In this document: one piece after another, positions 43,647 through 52,433 of the stretch | Layout of the letters: every line of letters starts with the position of its first letter | How positions within the stretch are numbered: the stretch's first letter is position 1 | From: Janthinobacterium sp. PAMC25594 | GTDB taxonomy: Bacteria > Pseudomonadota > Gammaproteobacteria > Burkholderiales > Burkholderiaceae_D | Direction: 5' to 3' | Assembly (NCBI RefSeq): GCF_019443505.1 | Contig: NZ_CP080377.1 | Coordinates: 1,240,001 to 1,304,000 of the forward strand | DNA length: 64,000 nt | Translations under genes and position numbers: made by a program | Notes under the pieces: model-generated | The model's database searches: none | What the model was told of the DNA's origin: nothing | The model's input: the letters and a program-made list of their open reading frames with translations, nothing else

Positions 43647-43968
43647 GTCCTCTCTCCTTCCAGTCGTGCCAGCAGGCACAGGCGTATTCGATATCTTTCG
43701 GCTGCGTGCGCTTGTCGCCTCCGCACAGCAATAAAATGATCTGTTCCCCGGCAATGGCGTAGTAAATACGGTAGCCTGCACCCACGTCGATCCGCAATTC
43801 CCACACGCCATCATGGCAAAACTTGTGATCGCCAAAGTTGCCGGGAATCATACGCAACACGCGCCGGGCTATGGCCACCCTGGCCGTATTGTCGCGCTGG
43901 CGTTTCAACCATTCCGTATACAAGTCCCTGCCCGATGATGTCAGGTAGTGCCGGATCTCAAACATCAT
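43603..43968 (-). CDS. RelE/ParE superfamily toxin (addiction-module killer type)
   Basis: This protein of about 121 residues matches the small RelE/ParE-fold toxin family (phage-derived Gp49/HigB-like). It reads FEIRHYLTSSGRDLYTEWL, ARVAIARRVLRMIPGNFGDHKFCHDGVWELRIDVGAGYRIYYA, and ends with LLLCGGDKRTQPKDI. Such toxins cleave mRNA on the ribosome or inhibit gyrase; this subfamily is usually regarded as an mRNase. The gene precedes its antitoxin, the HigBA order. Tandem ATGs at 43968 and 43965 follow GGACGA. Its length is typical and the Arg/Tyr core is intact. Confidence 0.88.
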   Translation of the reverse strand: MMFEIRHYLTSSGRDLYTEWLKRQRDNTARVAIARRVLRMIPGNFGDHKFCHDGVWELRIDVGAGYRIYYAIAGEQIILLLCGGDKRTQPKDIEYACACWHDWKERGHERGTKQTTERPLA

Positions 43969-44198
43969 ATTCGTCCATAAACGAAGAAAGATCAAGGAGA
44001 AAATCACGTGAAGACAAAAGACCACGCCATCTTGCGGCCAAACCGCGTGACGCAGGTGCCGAATGCCGGGATCACTGATGTATATCAAGATGCGTTTCCC
44101 CAGTTACTGTAAAGAAATCATGTGGCGCGTACACGCCTCACACGCATCCGATTGCGCTATACAATAAGCGCTGTCCAACCGTGAAAAACCCTGCCGCC

Positions 44199-45416
44199 AT
44201 GACGCACAACGACAGCAACTCCCCTTCCCTCGCCCACGTGGCCGAACGCTACGTCAAGCTGGTCCTGGCCATGGGCCAGCACGATGCCTCATATGTGGAT
44301 GCCTATTACGGCCCGCCCGCGTGGCAACGGGAAGCGTCAGAACAGCAACAAGGTTTGAGCGATATCAAGGATGGCGCAAACGAGGCGCTGGCCCTGCTGG
44401 CCGACGAACCTTGCCTGCGCGCCCTCAACCTGCGCAAGCAATTGCAAGCCGTACTGGCCAAGGCCGACATGCTGCAGGGAGCACGCCTCGATTTCGATAC
44501 GGAAAGCGCACGCCTGTATGACGCCGTCTCACCCCATCACAGCCGCGCGTACTACGAAGCACTGGTGGCGCAGATCGACGCCCTGCTGCCCGGCGACGGC
44601 ACGGTCAGCGACAGGGTCAACGCCTTGCGCGCACAACTCGTCATTCCCGCCGACAAGCTGCGCGCCGTCATGGAGGCGGCCATCCGCGCGGGCCGCGAAC
44701 GCACCCTGCAGTACATCGCCCTGCCGGAAGGCGAAGATTTCGTGCTGGAATTCGTCAGCGACAAGCCATGGAGCGGCTACAACTGGTACAAGGGCAACTA
44801 CCAGAGTGTGATCCAGATCAATACGGACTTGCCCGTGTATATAGACCGTGCCGTCGACCTCGGTTGCCATGAAGCGTATCCGGGCCACCACGTGTACAAC
44901 GTGCTGCTGGAACGCGACCTGGTGCGCGGCAAGGGCTGGATGGAATACTGCATCTATCCGCTGTATTCGCCGCAATCGCTGATCGCCGAAGGCACGGCCA
45001 ATTACGGCATCGAACTGAGTTTCACGGATGAAGAACGGCTGGCTTTCGAACAGCAGGTGCTGTACCCGCTGGCCGGCCTCGATCCCGCGCTGGCGCCCCG
45101 CTATGCGCAACTGAACGCGCTGCTGGCCAAACTCGGCTATGCCGACAACGACATCGCGCGCCAGTACCTCGAAGGCAGCCTGAGCCGCGAAGAAGCGCTG
45201 GAATGGCTGGTCAACGTGCGCCTGTATCCGGCCGAAAAATCCGCGCAGCGCCTGCAGTTCTACGATGCCATGGGCGCCTATGTCATCAACTACAACCTGG
45301 GCCAGGACATGGCGAAAGCCTATGTCGAACGCCAGGGCGGTACGCGCGCCGAGCACTGGGCCGCCTTCCGCGACCTGATGTCCTCGCCGCGCGTGCCCAG
45401 CGCGCTGCTGGAATGA
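44199..45416 (+). CDS. DUF885-like zinc metallopeptidase, uncharacterised
   Basis: This protein of about 405 residues has no signal peptide. It contains HEAYPGHHVYN (His at about 224 and 230/231, Glu225), the HExxPGHH-type zinc site of the DUF885 family, plus a downstream AEGTANYGIEL that can supply the third ligand. It is shorter than typical DUF885 proteins and begins with an unusual segment (MGQHDASYVDAYYGPPAWQ). The start is uncertain: ATG at 44199 or GTG at 44181, both with poor ribosome sites. The exported ParB-like gene follows after 20 bases. The substrate is unknown. Confidence 0.75.
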   Translation: MTHNDSNSPSLAHVAERYVKLVLAMGQHDASYVDAYYGPPAWQREASEQQQGLSDIKDGANEALALLADEPCLRALNLRKQLQAVLAKADMLQGARLDFDTESARLYDAVSPHHSRAYYEALVAQIDALLPGDGTVSDRVNALRAQLVIPADKLRAVMEAAIRAGRERTLQYIALPEGEDFVLEFVSDKPWSGYNWYKGNYQSVIQINTDLPVYIDRAVDLGCHEAYPGHHVYNVLLERDLVRGKGWMEYCIYPLYSPQSLIAEGTANYGIELSFTDEERLAFEQQVLYPLAGLDPALAPRYAQLNALLAKLGYADNDIARQYLEGSLSREEALEWLVNVRLYPAEKSAQRLQFYDAMGAYVINYNLGQDMAKAYVERQGGTRAEHWAAFRDLMSSPRVPSALLE

Positions 45417-45436
45417 GGCGCGCGCAGGAGAGTCGC

Positions 45437-46465
45437 ATGCACACCACGCACGCTGCCAGCGCCCTGCTGCTGGCCCTGTCCCTCACCGGCATGGCCAGCG
45501 CCAAAGATGCCGCCGTCGCCACCGCACCCGCGTTGAATGCGCGCCAGCAGGCGCTGATGGCCACCGTCGTGGGCAGCGCCGCCCATCCGCGCATCCTGCA
45601 GGTGCGCCTCGATGAACTGCACCCGACCCAGCCCGCCATCGGCTACGACCAGGTGTACTACAAGCTGGGACGCTATGCGGCCGAGGAAAAGCACATCGCC
45701 GACATCGCCAGGCCGAAGAAATTCGCCGACCTGTGCGAGGCCAATGGCCAGGGCGACGTCTTGCCCGACACGGCCAACGTGGCCGGCGCCACCCTGGCCG
45801 CGCCACCGGCCGGCTACCGCTGCAAGGCGGCCGTGGGCAGCCGCCCGGGCGACATGAAGAGCGTCGTCATCGGCCCGCGCGGCGTCGTGTACCTGACCGA
45901 TGGCCACCACACGTTTTCCACCTTTTGGGAGGCCGACGGCGGGCGCAATCATCAATTGAAAGTCTGGGTCAAGGTCAGCGACAATTTCAGCGCGCTGGGC
46001 GAAGCGGCGTTCTGGACGCGCATGCGCGCGGAAAACAAGGTGTGGCTGAAGAACGGCCGCAACCAGGCCATCACGCCGCAGCAACTGCCGGCCGCCATCG
46101 GCCTGGCGTCGCTGGGCGACGACCCGTACCGCTCGCTCGTCTATTTTACGCGCGAGATCGGCTACCAGCCGCCCGACAAGGCCACGGAATTTCTCGAATT
46201 CTACTGGGCCGACTGGCTGCGCGGCATGCCGGCGCTGGACCTGGCGCGCATCGACCTGCTTGATCCCGCCGCGTATGCCGGCGTCATCCTGCAAGCGGCG
46301 CAGGCCATGGTGGCGCTGCGGCCTGATGACATCGTCAGCGGCGGCAAGCGCGCCGCAGACCTGGGCGCACTCGACAAGGTCGACCGCGAAACGCTGGAAG
46401 AATTGACGCAGAACAAAGGCAAGCTGGGCTACGCCATCGCGTACAGGAAATCGCTGGCAAGGTAA
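45437..46465 (+). CDS. Exported ParB-like (ParBc_2) protein
   Basis: This 342-residue protein begins with a Sec signal peptide (ALLLALSLTGMASA-K). The mature part resembles the ParBc_2 family of putative ParB-like proteins: LDELHPTQPAIGYDQVYYKLGRY, then the sulfiredoxin/ParB-type box VYLTDGHHTFSTFWEADGG, with a Phe/Trp-rich C-terminal half. Cytoplasmic ParB relatives bind CTP. An exported version must do something else, and no function is established. AGGAGAG lies before the ATG. It probably shares a transcript with the peptidase gene and is followed by a strong terminator. Confidence 0.82.
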   Translation: MHTTHAASALLLALSLTGMASAKDAAVATAPALNARQQALMATVVGSAAHPRILQVRLDELHPTQPAIGYDQVYYKLGRYAAEEKHIADIARPKKFADLCEANGQGDVLPDTANVAGATLAAPPAGYRCKAAVGSRPGDMKSVVIGPRGVVYLTDGHHTFSTFWEADGGRNHQLKVWVKVSDNFSALGEAAFWTRMRAENKVWLKNGRNQAITPQQLPAAIGLASLGDDPYRSLVYFTREIGYQPPDKATEFLEFYWADWLRGMPALDLARIDLLDPAAYAGVILQAAQAMVALRPDDIVSGGKRAADLGALDKVDRETLEELTQNKGKLGYAIAYRKSLAR

Positions 46466-46484
46466 TCGCGCCGGCGCAAACAAC

Positions 46485-46518
46485 AACGGCCCGCCTGTCA
46501 GCTGACAGGCGGGCCGTT
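46485..46518. terminator. Bidirectional terminator between ParBc_2 gene and gtsD
   Basis: A perfect 34-base palindrome has 17-base arms (46485-46501 and 46502-46518) with a T-run on the right. It lies 19 bases after the ParBc_2 stop and just past the gtsD end on the other strand, so it can terminate both convergent transcripts. Confidence 0.9.
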
Positions 46519-46520
46519 TT

Positions 46521-47648
46521 CTATTGCAGGTGCCGCTTACGCGATGCGTTCGCCATTGGCCGGATCAAACAGGGCCGCTTTCGACAGGTTGAACGACAGC
46601 TGCATGGTCTGCCCCGGCAGCACGGCTTCGCGCGGGTGCGTGCGGCGCACGTCACGGCCGCGCCGTTCAAACGCGTCGTCAGCAAGGTATCGGGACCGGT
46701 CGGCTCGACCAGGTCGATCAGGCAGCCGAGTTCCTGGCCCACGTCGCCGTGCGCGCTGCTCATGTCCGTGATCTGCTCCGGGCGCACGCCCAAAACCACC
46801 TCGCGGCCCGCGTAGGCACGCAGCTTGTCGGCGTCGAAAGGCAAGGCCAGGCGCATGCTCTTGCCCGCGTTCTCGATGGCGACCAAGACCTCGCCACCCT
46901 CGATGACAGGCTTGACGGTAATGAAATTCATCGACGGCGAGCCGATGAAGCCGGCCACGAACAGATTGGCCGGATTGTCATAGATTTCCTGCGGCGTACC
47001 CAGTTGCTGCACCACCCCATCCTTCATGACGGCGATCAGGTCGCCCATGGTCATCGCCTCGATCTGGTCATGCGTGACGTAGACGATGGTCGCTTTCAGG
47101 CGCTGGTGCAGCAGCTTGATCTCGGCGCGCATTTCCACGCGCAGCTTGGCGTCCAGGTTCGACAGCGGTTCGTCGAACAGGAACAATGACGGCTTGCGCG
47201 AGATGGCGCGGCCCATGGCGACCCTCTGGCGCTGGCCGCCCGACAGCTGCGCCGGACGGCGGTCCAGCAAATGCGTGATCTGCAGGGTTTCGGCGACGCG
47301 GGCGACGATCTCTTGCTGTTCGGCCTTCGGCACTTTTTTGACGTTCAGGCCAAACGCGATATTTTCGCGCACCGTCATCGACGGATACAGCGCATAGGAC
47401 TGGAACACCATGGCGATGTCGCGGTCCTTCGGCGGCAGGTCGTTGACGACCTTGCCGTCGATGAGGATTTCGCCCGAGGTGACGCTTTCCAGGCCGGCCA
47501 CCATGTTGAGCAAGGTCGATTTGCCGGAGCCGGAGCCGCCGACGAGGATCAGGAACTGGCCATCCTTGATCTCGATGTCGATGCCCTTGAGGACTTCGAC
47601 GCCATTCGTGTACACCTTGCGGATACCGCGTATCGATAAACTGGACAT
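46521..47648 (-). CDS. gtsD: Glucose-type ABC transporter ATPase (UgpC/MalK family), C-terminus frameshifted
   Basis: The 375-codon reading energises the sugar importer encoded upstream. Walker A is [14 protein letters not shown], signature [15 protein letters not shown], Walker [17 protein letters not shown], and the TOBE-containing regulatory domain follows to [14 protein letters not shown]. After VTC (about 46647) the reading turns into a Cys/Arg-rich tail unlike the family. A neighbouring frame instead reads [19 protein letters not shown] and ends [12 protein letters not shown] at a stop at 46537-46539. One base missing, or two extra, at about 46641-46650 explains this. It may be a real mutation or a sequencing error. 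The symbol follows the Pseudomonas glucose system. Confidence 0.85.
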   Translation of the reverse strand: MSSLSIRGIRKVYTNGVEVLKGIDIEIKDGQFLILVGGSGSGKSTLLNMVAGLESVTSGEILIDGKVVNDLPPKDRDIAMVFQSYALYPSMTVRENIAFGLNVKKVPKAEQQEIVARVAETLQITHLLDRRPAQLSGGQRQRVAMGRAISRKPSLFLFDEPLSNLDAKLRVEMRAEIKLLHQRLKATIVYVTHDQIEAMTMGDLIAVMKDGVVQQLGTPQEIYDNPANLFVAGFIGSPSMNFITVKPVIEGGEVLVAIENAGKSMRLALPFDADKLRAYAGREVVLGVRPEQITDMSSAHGDVGQELGCLIDLVEPTGPDTLLTTRLNGAAVTCAARTRAKPCCRGRPCSCRSTCRKRPCLIRPMANASRKRHLQ

Positions 47649-47657
47649 ATTATTTCC

Positions 47658-48533
47658 TTAACCTTTGACTGCGCCTGCGGTCAGACCGCGCACAAAATAT
47701 CGGCCTGCGACCAGATAGACCAGCAGGGTAGGCAGCGCGGCGATCACCGCGGCCGCCATGTTGACGTTGTATTCCTTCACGCCCGTGGACGTGTTGACCA
47801 GGTTGTTCAAGCCCACCGTGATCGGCTGCGAATCGCCGCTGGCGAAGACGATGCCGAACAGAAAGTCGTTCCAGATCTGCGTGAACTGCCAGATGATGCA
47901 GACGACGAAAATCGGACCCGAAATCGGCAGCACGATCTTGCGGAAGATCAGGAAGAAGCCGGCACCGTCGATGCGCGCCGCCTTGATCAGTTCTTCCGGC
48001 ACGCCGATGTAGTAGTTACGGAAGAACAGGGTCGTGAAGGCCGTGCCGTATACCACGTGCACGAAGACCAGGCCCGTGGTGGTATTGGCCAGGCCGAATT
48101 CGCCCAGCAGGCGCGCCATCGGCAGGATCACCACCTGGAACGGAATGAAGCAGCCCACCAGCAAGGCGGCGAACAGCATTTCCGAACCGCGGAAGCGCCA
48201 GTGCGCGAACACATAGCCGTTGAAGGCGCCCAGGAAGGTCGAGATCAGCACGGCGGGTATCACCATCTTGATCGAGTTCCAGAAGAACGGCTGCATGCCG
48301 TCGCAAGTGACGCCCGTGCAGGCCGAAGACCAGGCCTTGGACCAGGAATCGAACTGCCACACATGCGGCAAGGCCAGCAGATTGCCGCTGCGGATCTCGT
48401 CGAGCGACTTGAACGACGTCGACAGGGTCACGTACAGGGGCACGATGTAGTACACCGCGAACAAGATCAGCAGCAGGTACAGCACCACCCGTCCCAGGGT
48501 GAGTTTGTTGTTACGTGTAGGAGTGTGTGTCAT
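47658..48533 (-). CDS. gtsC: Sugar ABC transporter permease (MalG-type, GtsC-like)
   Basis: This 291-residue inner-membrane protein of the CUT1 class has six predicted helices. It carries the EAA loop near NYYIGVPEELIKAARIDGAGFFLIFRKIVLPISGP, which docks to the ATPase. It ends with RYFVRGLTAGAVKG, typical for MalG-like permeases. Its ATG overlaps the gtsB stop (ATGA), and gtsD follows nine bases later. With GtsB it forms the channel of a glucose (possibly also mannose) importer. Confidence 0.92.
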   Translation of the reverse strand: MTHTPTRNNKLTLGRVVLYLLLILFAVYYIVPLYVTLSTSFKSLDEIRSGNLLALPHVWQFDSWSKAWSSACTGVTCDGMQPFFWNSIKMVIPAVLISTFLGAFNGYVFAHWRFRGSEMLFAALLVGCFIPFQVVILPMARLLGEFGLANTTTGLVFVHVVYGTAFTTLFFRNYYIGVPEELIKAARIDGAGFFLIFRKIVLPISGPIFVVCIIWQFTQIWNDFLFGIVFASGDSQPITVGLNNLVNTSTGVKEYNVNMAAAVIAALPTLLVYLVAGRYFVRGLTAGAVKG

Positions 48534-49414
48534 CTCATCGCCTTTGCGCTGCGCGTTTCCAGGTACATCAGCGGCACGAGCACGGCCACGATGGTGGCCA
48601 GCATCATCATTGCCGATGCCGAGCCCAGGCCCAGCTGGCCGCGGGTGAAGGAAAACTGGTACATGAAGATGGCCGGCACGGACGACGAGTTGCCAGGTCC
48701 GCCAGCCGTCAATGCGATGACCAGGTCGAAGCTCTTGATGGCGATATGCGCCAGGATCAGCAGCACGCTGAAGAACACGGGCCGCATGGCGGGAATCACG
48801 ATGCGCCAGTAGATCGTCGGCAAGGACGCGCCATCGACTTGCGCCGCCTTGATGATTTCATCATCGATGCCGCGCAGGCCGGCCAGGAACAGCGCCATGA
48901 CAAAGCCCGACGATTGCCACACGCCGGCGATCACCACCGTGTAGATGGCCATGTCGGAGTTCACCAGCCAGTCGAAGGTGAACGAGGTCCAGCCCCAGTC
49001 GTGCATGACCTTTTCCAGGCCCAGGCTGGGATTGAGCATCCATTTCCAGGCCGTGCCGGTGACGATGAAGGACAGCGCCATCGGATACAGGTAGATGGCG
49101 CGCAGCGCGCCTTCGGCGCGGATTTTCTGGTCCAGCAGGATCGCCAGGAACAGGCCGATGGCGATGCTGCAACCGATGAACAGGACACCGAAGATGCCGA
49201 GGTTCTTGAGCGAGGTCCACCAGCGCTCATTGTCGAACAGCTCGACGTATTGCACCAGGCCGGCGAACTCGTAGTTCGGCATCAGCCGCGATTCGGTCAG
49301 CGACAGCCAACCGGTCAAAAAGATAAAACCATAGACGAACAGCAGACTGGCGATGAGCGTGGGGCCCAGCACCATCTGCGGTATCCATCGGTCGAATTGC
49401 TTGCGTATGGACAT
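48530..49414 (-). CDS. gtsB: Sugar ABC transporter permease (MalF-type, GtsB-like)
   Basis: This 294-residue inner-membrane permease has six predicted helices. It begins with a basic cytoplasmic segment (MSIRKQFDRWIPQMVLGPTLIASLLF). It has AGLRGIDDEIIKAAQVDGASLPTIYWRIVIPAMRP, the EAA loop. It is the partner of GtsC in the CUT1 importer. It starts after a 113-base gap behind the binding-protein gene, which contains a strong stem-loop. Confidence 0.92.
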   Translation of the reverse strand: MSIRKQFDRWIPQMVLGPTLIASLLFVYGFIFLTGWLSLTESRLMPNYEFAGLVQYVELFDNERWWTSLKNLGIFGVLFIGCSIAIGLFLAILLDQKIRAEGALRAIYLYPMALSFIVTGTAWKWMLNPSLGLEKVMHDWGWTSFTFDWLVNSDMAIYTVVIAGVWQSSGFVMALFLAGLRGIDDEIIKAAQVDGASLPTIYWRIVIPAMRPVFFSVLLILAHIAIKSFDLVIALTAGGPGNSSSVPAIFMYQFSFTRGQLGLGSASAMMMLATIVAVLVPLMYLETRSAKAMR

Positions 49415-49496
49415 AGGAGAGCCGTAAAGAGAACTGCGTGTGGCGCCGGCCTGGACGAACGCCAGGGCGGGCGCCTGCGATGCATGCGATGCAGCG

Positions 49497-49520
49497 GGCG
49501 CCGGCGGGAGTGCCGGCGCC
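49497..49520 (-). promoter_or_regulatory. Stem-loop between gtsA and gtsB
   Basis: The arms GGCGCCGGC and GCCGGCGCC pair perfectly around GGGAGT, just after the gtsA stop. The position is that of an mRNA-stabilising or attenuating hairpin behind a highly expressed binding-protein gene. Confidence 0.65.
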
Positions 49521-49527
49521 GGCGTGA

Positions 49528-50781
49528 TTACTTCACCTTAGCCGCTTTGGCCAAGGCTGCAACCGCGTCTTTCGAGCTCATGTTGGTATTCATGAACTTG
49601 GCGATGACGTCGGTCACGGCGCCTTGCGTGGCCGATGGCAGCGCCATGCCGTGCGCGAACGATGGCACCAGGCCGCCGGTCTTGTTGGTGGCGTCCATGT
49701 CTTCCATCGATTTCAGGGCGCAAGCGTCAAACTTGTCCTTCGAAACGCCGGAACGCACGGGGATGGAACCCTTGTTGAGGTTGAAGATCGACTGGAACTT
49801 CGGATTCATGATGGCGTTGGCCAGGGCGATCTGCCCTTTCTTCGCATTCGCATCCTTTTGCGTGAACATGGCAAACGAATCGATGTTGAAGGTGTAGGCC
49901 TTGTCCGTGCCAGGCGCTGCCACGCACAGGTAGTCCTTGCCCGGTACTTTACCAGCAGCCGTGAACTCGCCCTTGGCCCAGTCGCCCATGAACTGGAAGC
50001 CGGCCTTGTTGTTGATGACCATGGCGGTGGCCAGGTTCCAGTCGCGGCCTGCCGCATCCTTGTCGATATAGGTCTTCACCTTGCCCAGGGTGTCGAACAC
50101 CTTGAGCATGGTCGGGCCGGTCAATTCCTTCTGGTCCAGCTTGAGGATGGCTTTTTTGTAGAATTCCGTGCCGCCCACGCCCAGCGCGACCGATTCAAAC
50201 ACGGTCGCGTCCTGCCATGGCTGGCCGCCGTGGGCGATCGCGATGCCGCCCGATTTCTTGATTTTCTCGGCCGCGTCGAAGAACGCATCCCAGGTGGTCG
50301 GGGTGGTGGCCACGCCGGCTTTTTTCAGCACTTCCGGATTGACCCACATCCAGTTGACGCGGTGGACGTTGACGGGAGCGGCAACGTAGTGACCCTTGTA
50401 TTTCATGATGTCGGCGACGACTTTCGGCAGCACGGCATCCCATTTGCCTGGAATGGCGGCATCGTCGATATTGGCCAGCACGCCTTCCGCGCCCCACTCC
50501 TGGATCGATGGACCCTTGATCTGGGCGGCCGTTGGCGGGTTGCCGGAAATGACGCGGGTTTTCAGCGCGGTCGCGGCGTTTTCGCCAGCGCCACCAGCCA
50601 CGGCGAAGTCTTTCCAGCCGAAGCCGCTTTCTTTCACGATTTGCTGCAACTGGCCCACGGACTTCGCTTCGCCGCCGGAGGTCCAGTAGTGCAACACTTC
50701 CACGTCGGTCGCAAAGGCGCTGCCGGCAAATGCCAGGGTGGTCAGTGCGGCCAGTTGGGTAATCTTGAATTTCAGTTTCAT
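49528..50781 (-). CDS. gtsA: Sugar ABC transporter substrate-binding protein (GtsA-like)
   Basis: This 417-residue periplasmic binding protein is of the CUT1 family and resembles the glucose-binding GtsA group. It has a signal peptide (LAALTTLAFAGSAFA-T) and the opening VEVLHYWTSGGEAKSVGQL. Later stretches are AVAGGAGENAATALKTRVISGNPPTAAQIKG and HRVNWMWVNPEVLKKAG. The ATG at 50781 follows AAGGAA/GGAG; a GTG two codons upstream is possible. It has its own promoter region, because the porin upstream ends in a terminator. Confidence 0.92.
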   Translation of the reverse strand: MKLKFKITQLAALTTLAFAGSAFATDVEVLHYWTSGGEAKSVGQLQQIVKESGFGWKDFAVAGGAGENAATALKTRVISGNPPTAAQIKGPSIQEWGAEGVLANIDDAAIPGKWDAVLPKVVADIMKYKGHYVAAPVNVHRVNWMWVNPEVLKKAGVATTPTTWDAFFDAAEKIKKSGGIAIAHGGQPWQDATVFESVALGVGGTEFYKKAILKLDQKELTGPTMLKVFDTLGKVKTYIDKDAAGRDWNLATAMVINNKAGFQFMGDWAKGEFTAAGKVPGKDYLCVAAPGTDKAYTFNIDSFAMFTQKDANAKKGQIALANAIMNPKFQSIFNLNKGSIPVRSGVSKDKFDACALKSMEDMDATNKTGGLVPSFAHGMALPSATQGAVTDVIAKFMNTNMSSKDAVAALAKAAKVK

Positions 50782-50969
50782 CTCCACATTCCTTTTTTGA
50801 TCAAGCTTTTAGGGGGCTTCGGCATACGGGGGCCGAAAAAGGTGAAATCTGCGCCTGTACCGGCGCTCTTGTACTCAGACCCGCTTGCAAACGGGCATCA
50901 TCTTCAGTAAAAAGACGGCGCCGTGATCCATGACATGCTTACATCGTATTTATATCACGGGACGGCGCC

Positions 50970-50993
50970 AAAAACGCATCCGCGAAGGATGCG
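50970..50993 (-). terminator. Rho-independent terminator of the porin gene
   Basis: Read on the minus strand, the arms CGCATCC and GGATGCG flank a five-base loop and are followed by five T. The hairpin starts 34 bases after the porin stop codon and separates the porin transcript from gtsA. Confidence 0.85.
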
Positions 50994-51026
50994 CCAGGTT
51001 GATCTGCGCTTACAAGGCCTGCAAAC

Positions 51027-52313
51027 TTAGAACCAGGTTTCCACTTGGAAACCATAGGAAGTGCCACTGGTATTGTTGTTGTAGATCGGGCCGCCGTTGT
51101 TCGACGCATTGACCGAAGCGGTGGCCGCATCGTTCCATTTGCCGTAGGTGACAAAAGCGCGCAGTTCAGGACGCGACCACAGGCCTGGGCCGGCCGAGAT
51201 CGTCGGGGCGATGGTCAGCTTGGTCAGGCGCTTGGCCGGCAGGCCGCCCGCTTGCGTCACACGGTCCGTGCCCAGTTCGCCCACCAGCTTGAAGTTGTTG
51301 GTGAATGCGTACACAGGACGCACGCCGACCGAGGTCCAGGTCGAGGAACCGGTGGCGTTCGACTCGTCTTTTTGCCACAGGGCGACGAATTCCATGCCGA
51401 AATTGGCCATCGGCTGGATCGCCATGTCATTGAAGATACGCGTGCGTTTCACGTCCGAACCGAAATTGGTGTCGCCCGACGCGCCGAACTGCGCGCCCTT
51501 GCCAGTGCCGGGACCGACGCCGTACTGCACGCCGAAGGTATTACCGCCGCCGAAGACTTTCGCTTGACGGTGGAAGGCCGACAACTGCCAGCCATTGTGC
51601 TTTTGGCCAAATGCGTCGTTGTCCTTGCCTTCGCCGATGATGTAGGTCGCGGCCAGGTCCAGCGTGCCGTTTTCATTGACGGGAATCTCGCCGTAGATGA
51701 AGTTCTGGCGCACGGCCGACTTGGTGCTGACGACGCCGGTCTTCGACACGGTGTTGATGTCGTTGTCCTTGAAGAAGGCGTACGAGAATTTACCGGGGCC
51801 CGCAGGAATGCGGTCCAGGCCGGCGCCCGTGCCGTTCATGTTGATGTACTGCAAGTCCAGCATGTGAATATCAGGACGGTAGTAGAAGCGTTTACCGATC
51901 CAGGCCGTACCGCCGTTCAGGAAATCGAGTCCCTGCGCTTCGACATAGGCCTTGACGATGCCCAGCTTGTTGTCGCCGAAATCGGAGTTTGGCGCGTAGG
52001 CGTTGACCCAGATGGTGGCCAGATAGTTCACGCCGCCGGACTGGGCGACGGACTTGGTGTAGCCGAATTCCGTGTAGGCGTCGCACTCATTGCCCAGACG
52101 GTATTTCATGGTATTGCCACCCAGGCCGAAGCAGCCTTGCGAACCGCCGTCGCCGGAGGTATTGCTGCCGGCGCCGGCGCGCAGGTAGCCATGGAAGCCT
52201 TCGGCATCGCTTGGGTACATGGGGTCGGCGGCAGCGGAACCGCTGGCGATGGCTAAGACGATGGCAGCTGGCAGCGTTTTCAACACGGCCTTCAACATGG
52301 TGCGATGCAGCAT
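51027..52313 (-). CDS. LamB-type carbohydrate porin (maltoporin family)
   Basis: This 428-residue outer-membrane porin has a signal peptide (ending SGSAAA-D). Maltoporin-family stretches are FHGYLRAGAGSN near the N-terminus and CDAYTEFGYTKSVAQSGGVNY. Others are WIGKRFYYRPDIHMLDLQYINMNGTGAGL and the C-terminal YGFQVETWF, with the terminal Phe. It forms a trimeric sugar channel and should feed the glucose-type importer encoded downstream, a role filled by OprB in Pseudomonas. GAGGAG precedes the ATG. Its own promoter and terminator are both visible. Confidence 0.92.
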   Translation of the reverse strand: MLHRTMLKAVLKTLPAAIVLAIASGSAAADPMYPSDAEGFHGYLRAGAGSNTSGDGGSQGCFGLGGNTMKYRLGNECDAYTEFGYTKSVAQSGGVNYLATIWVNAYAPNSDFGDNKLGIVKAYVEAQGLDFLNGGTAWIGKRFYYRPDIHMLDLQYINMNGTGAGLDRIPAGPGKFSYAFFKDNDINTVSKTGVVSTKSAVRQNFIYGEIPVNENGTLDLAATYIIGEGKDNDAFGQKHNGWQLSAFHRQAKVFGGGNTFGVQYGVGPGTGKGAQFGASGDTNFGSDVKRTRIFNDMAIQPMANFGMEFVALWQKDESNATGSSTWTSVGVRPVYAFTNNFKLVGELGTDRVTQAGGLPAKRLTKLTIAPTISAGPGLWSRPELRAFVTYGKWNDAATASVNASNNGGPIYNNNTSGTSYGFQVETWF

Positions 52314-52392
52314 GGTAAGTCTCCTCAGTAGTTATTTTTTATCTAGTCATTCGTGGCCGAATGTACTGGCCAGAATTCTTTCCAGCAGGGAC

Positions 52393-52421
52393 ATAGTAAC
52401 TATACTACGAACAAATATCAA
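52393..52421 (-). promoter_or_regulatory. Sigma-70 promoter candidate of the porin gene
   Basis: On the minus strand, TTGATA (52416-52421) and TACTAT (52393-52398) are separated by exactly 17 bases. Transcription would start near 52386, giving a leader of about 70 bases before the porin ATG. Confidence 0.7.
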
Positions 52422-52433
52422 CATATTATGTTG
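52419..52433. promoter_or_regulatory. Palindromic operator candidate at the porin promoter
   Basis: The arms CAACATA and TATGTTG around a single T form a 15-base palindrome. It overlaps the -35 box of the porin promoter by three bases. The glucokinase-RpiR fusion and LacI protein encoded nearby are both possible binders. Confidence 0.65.
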
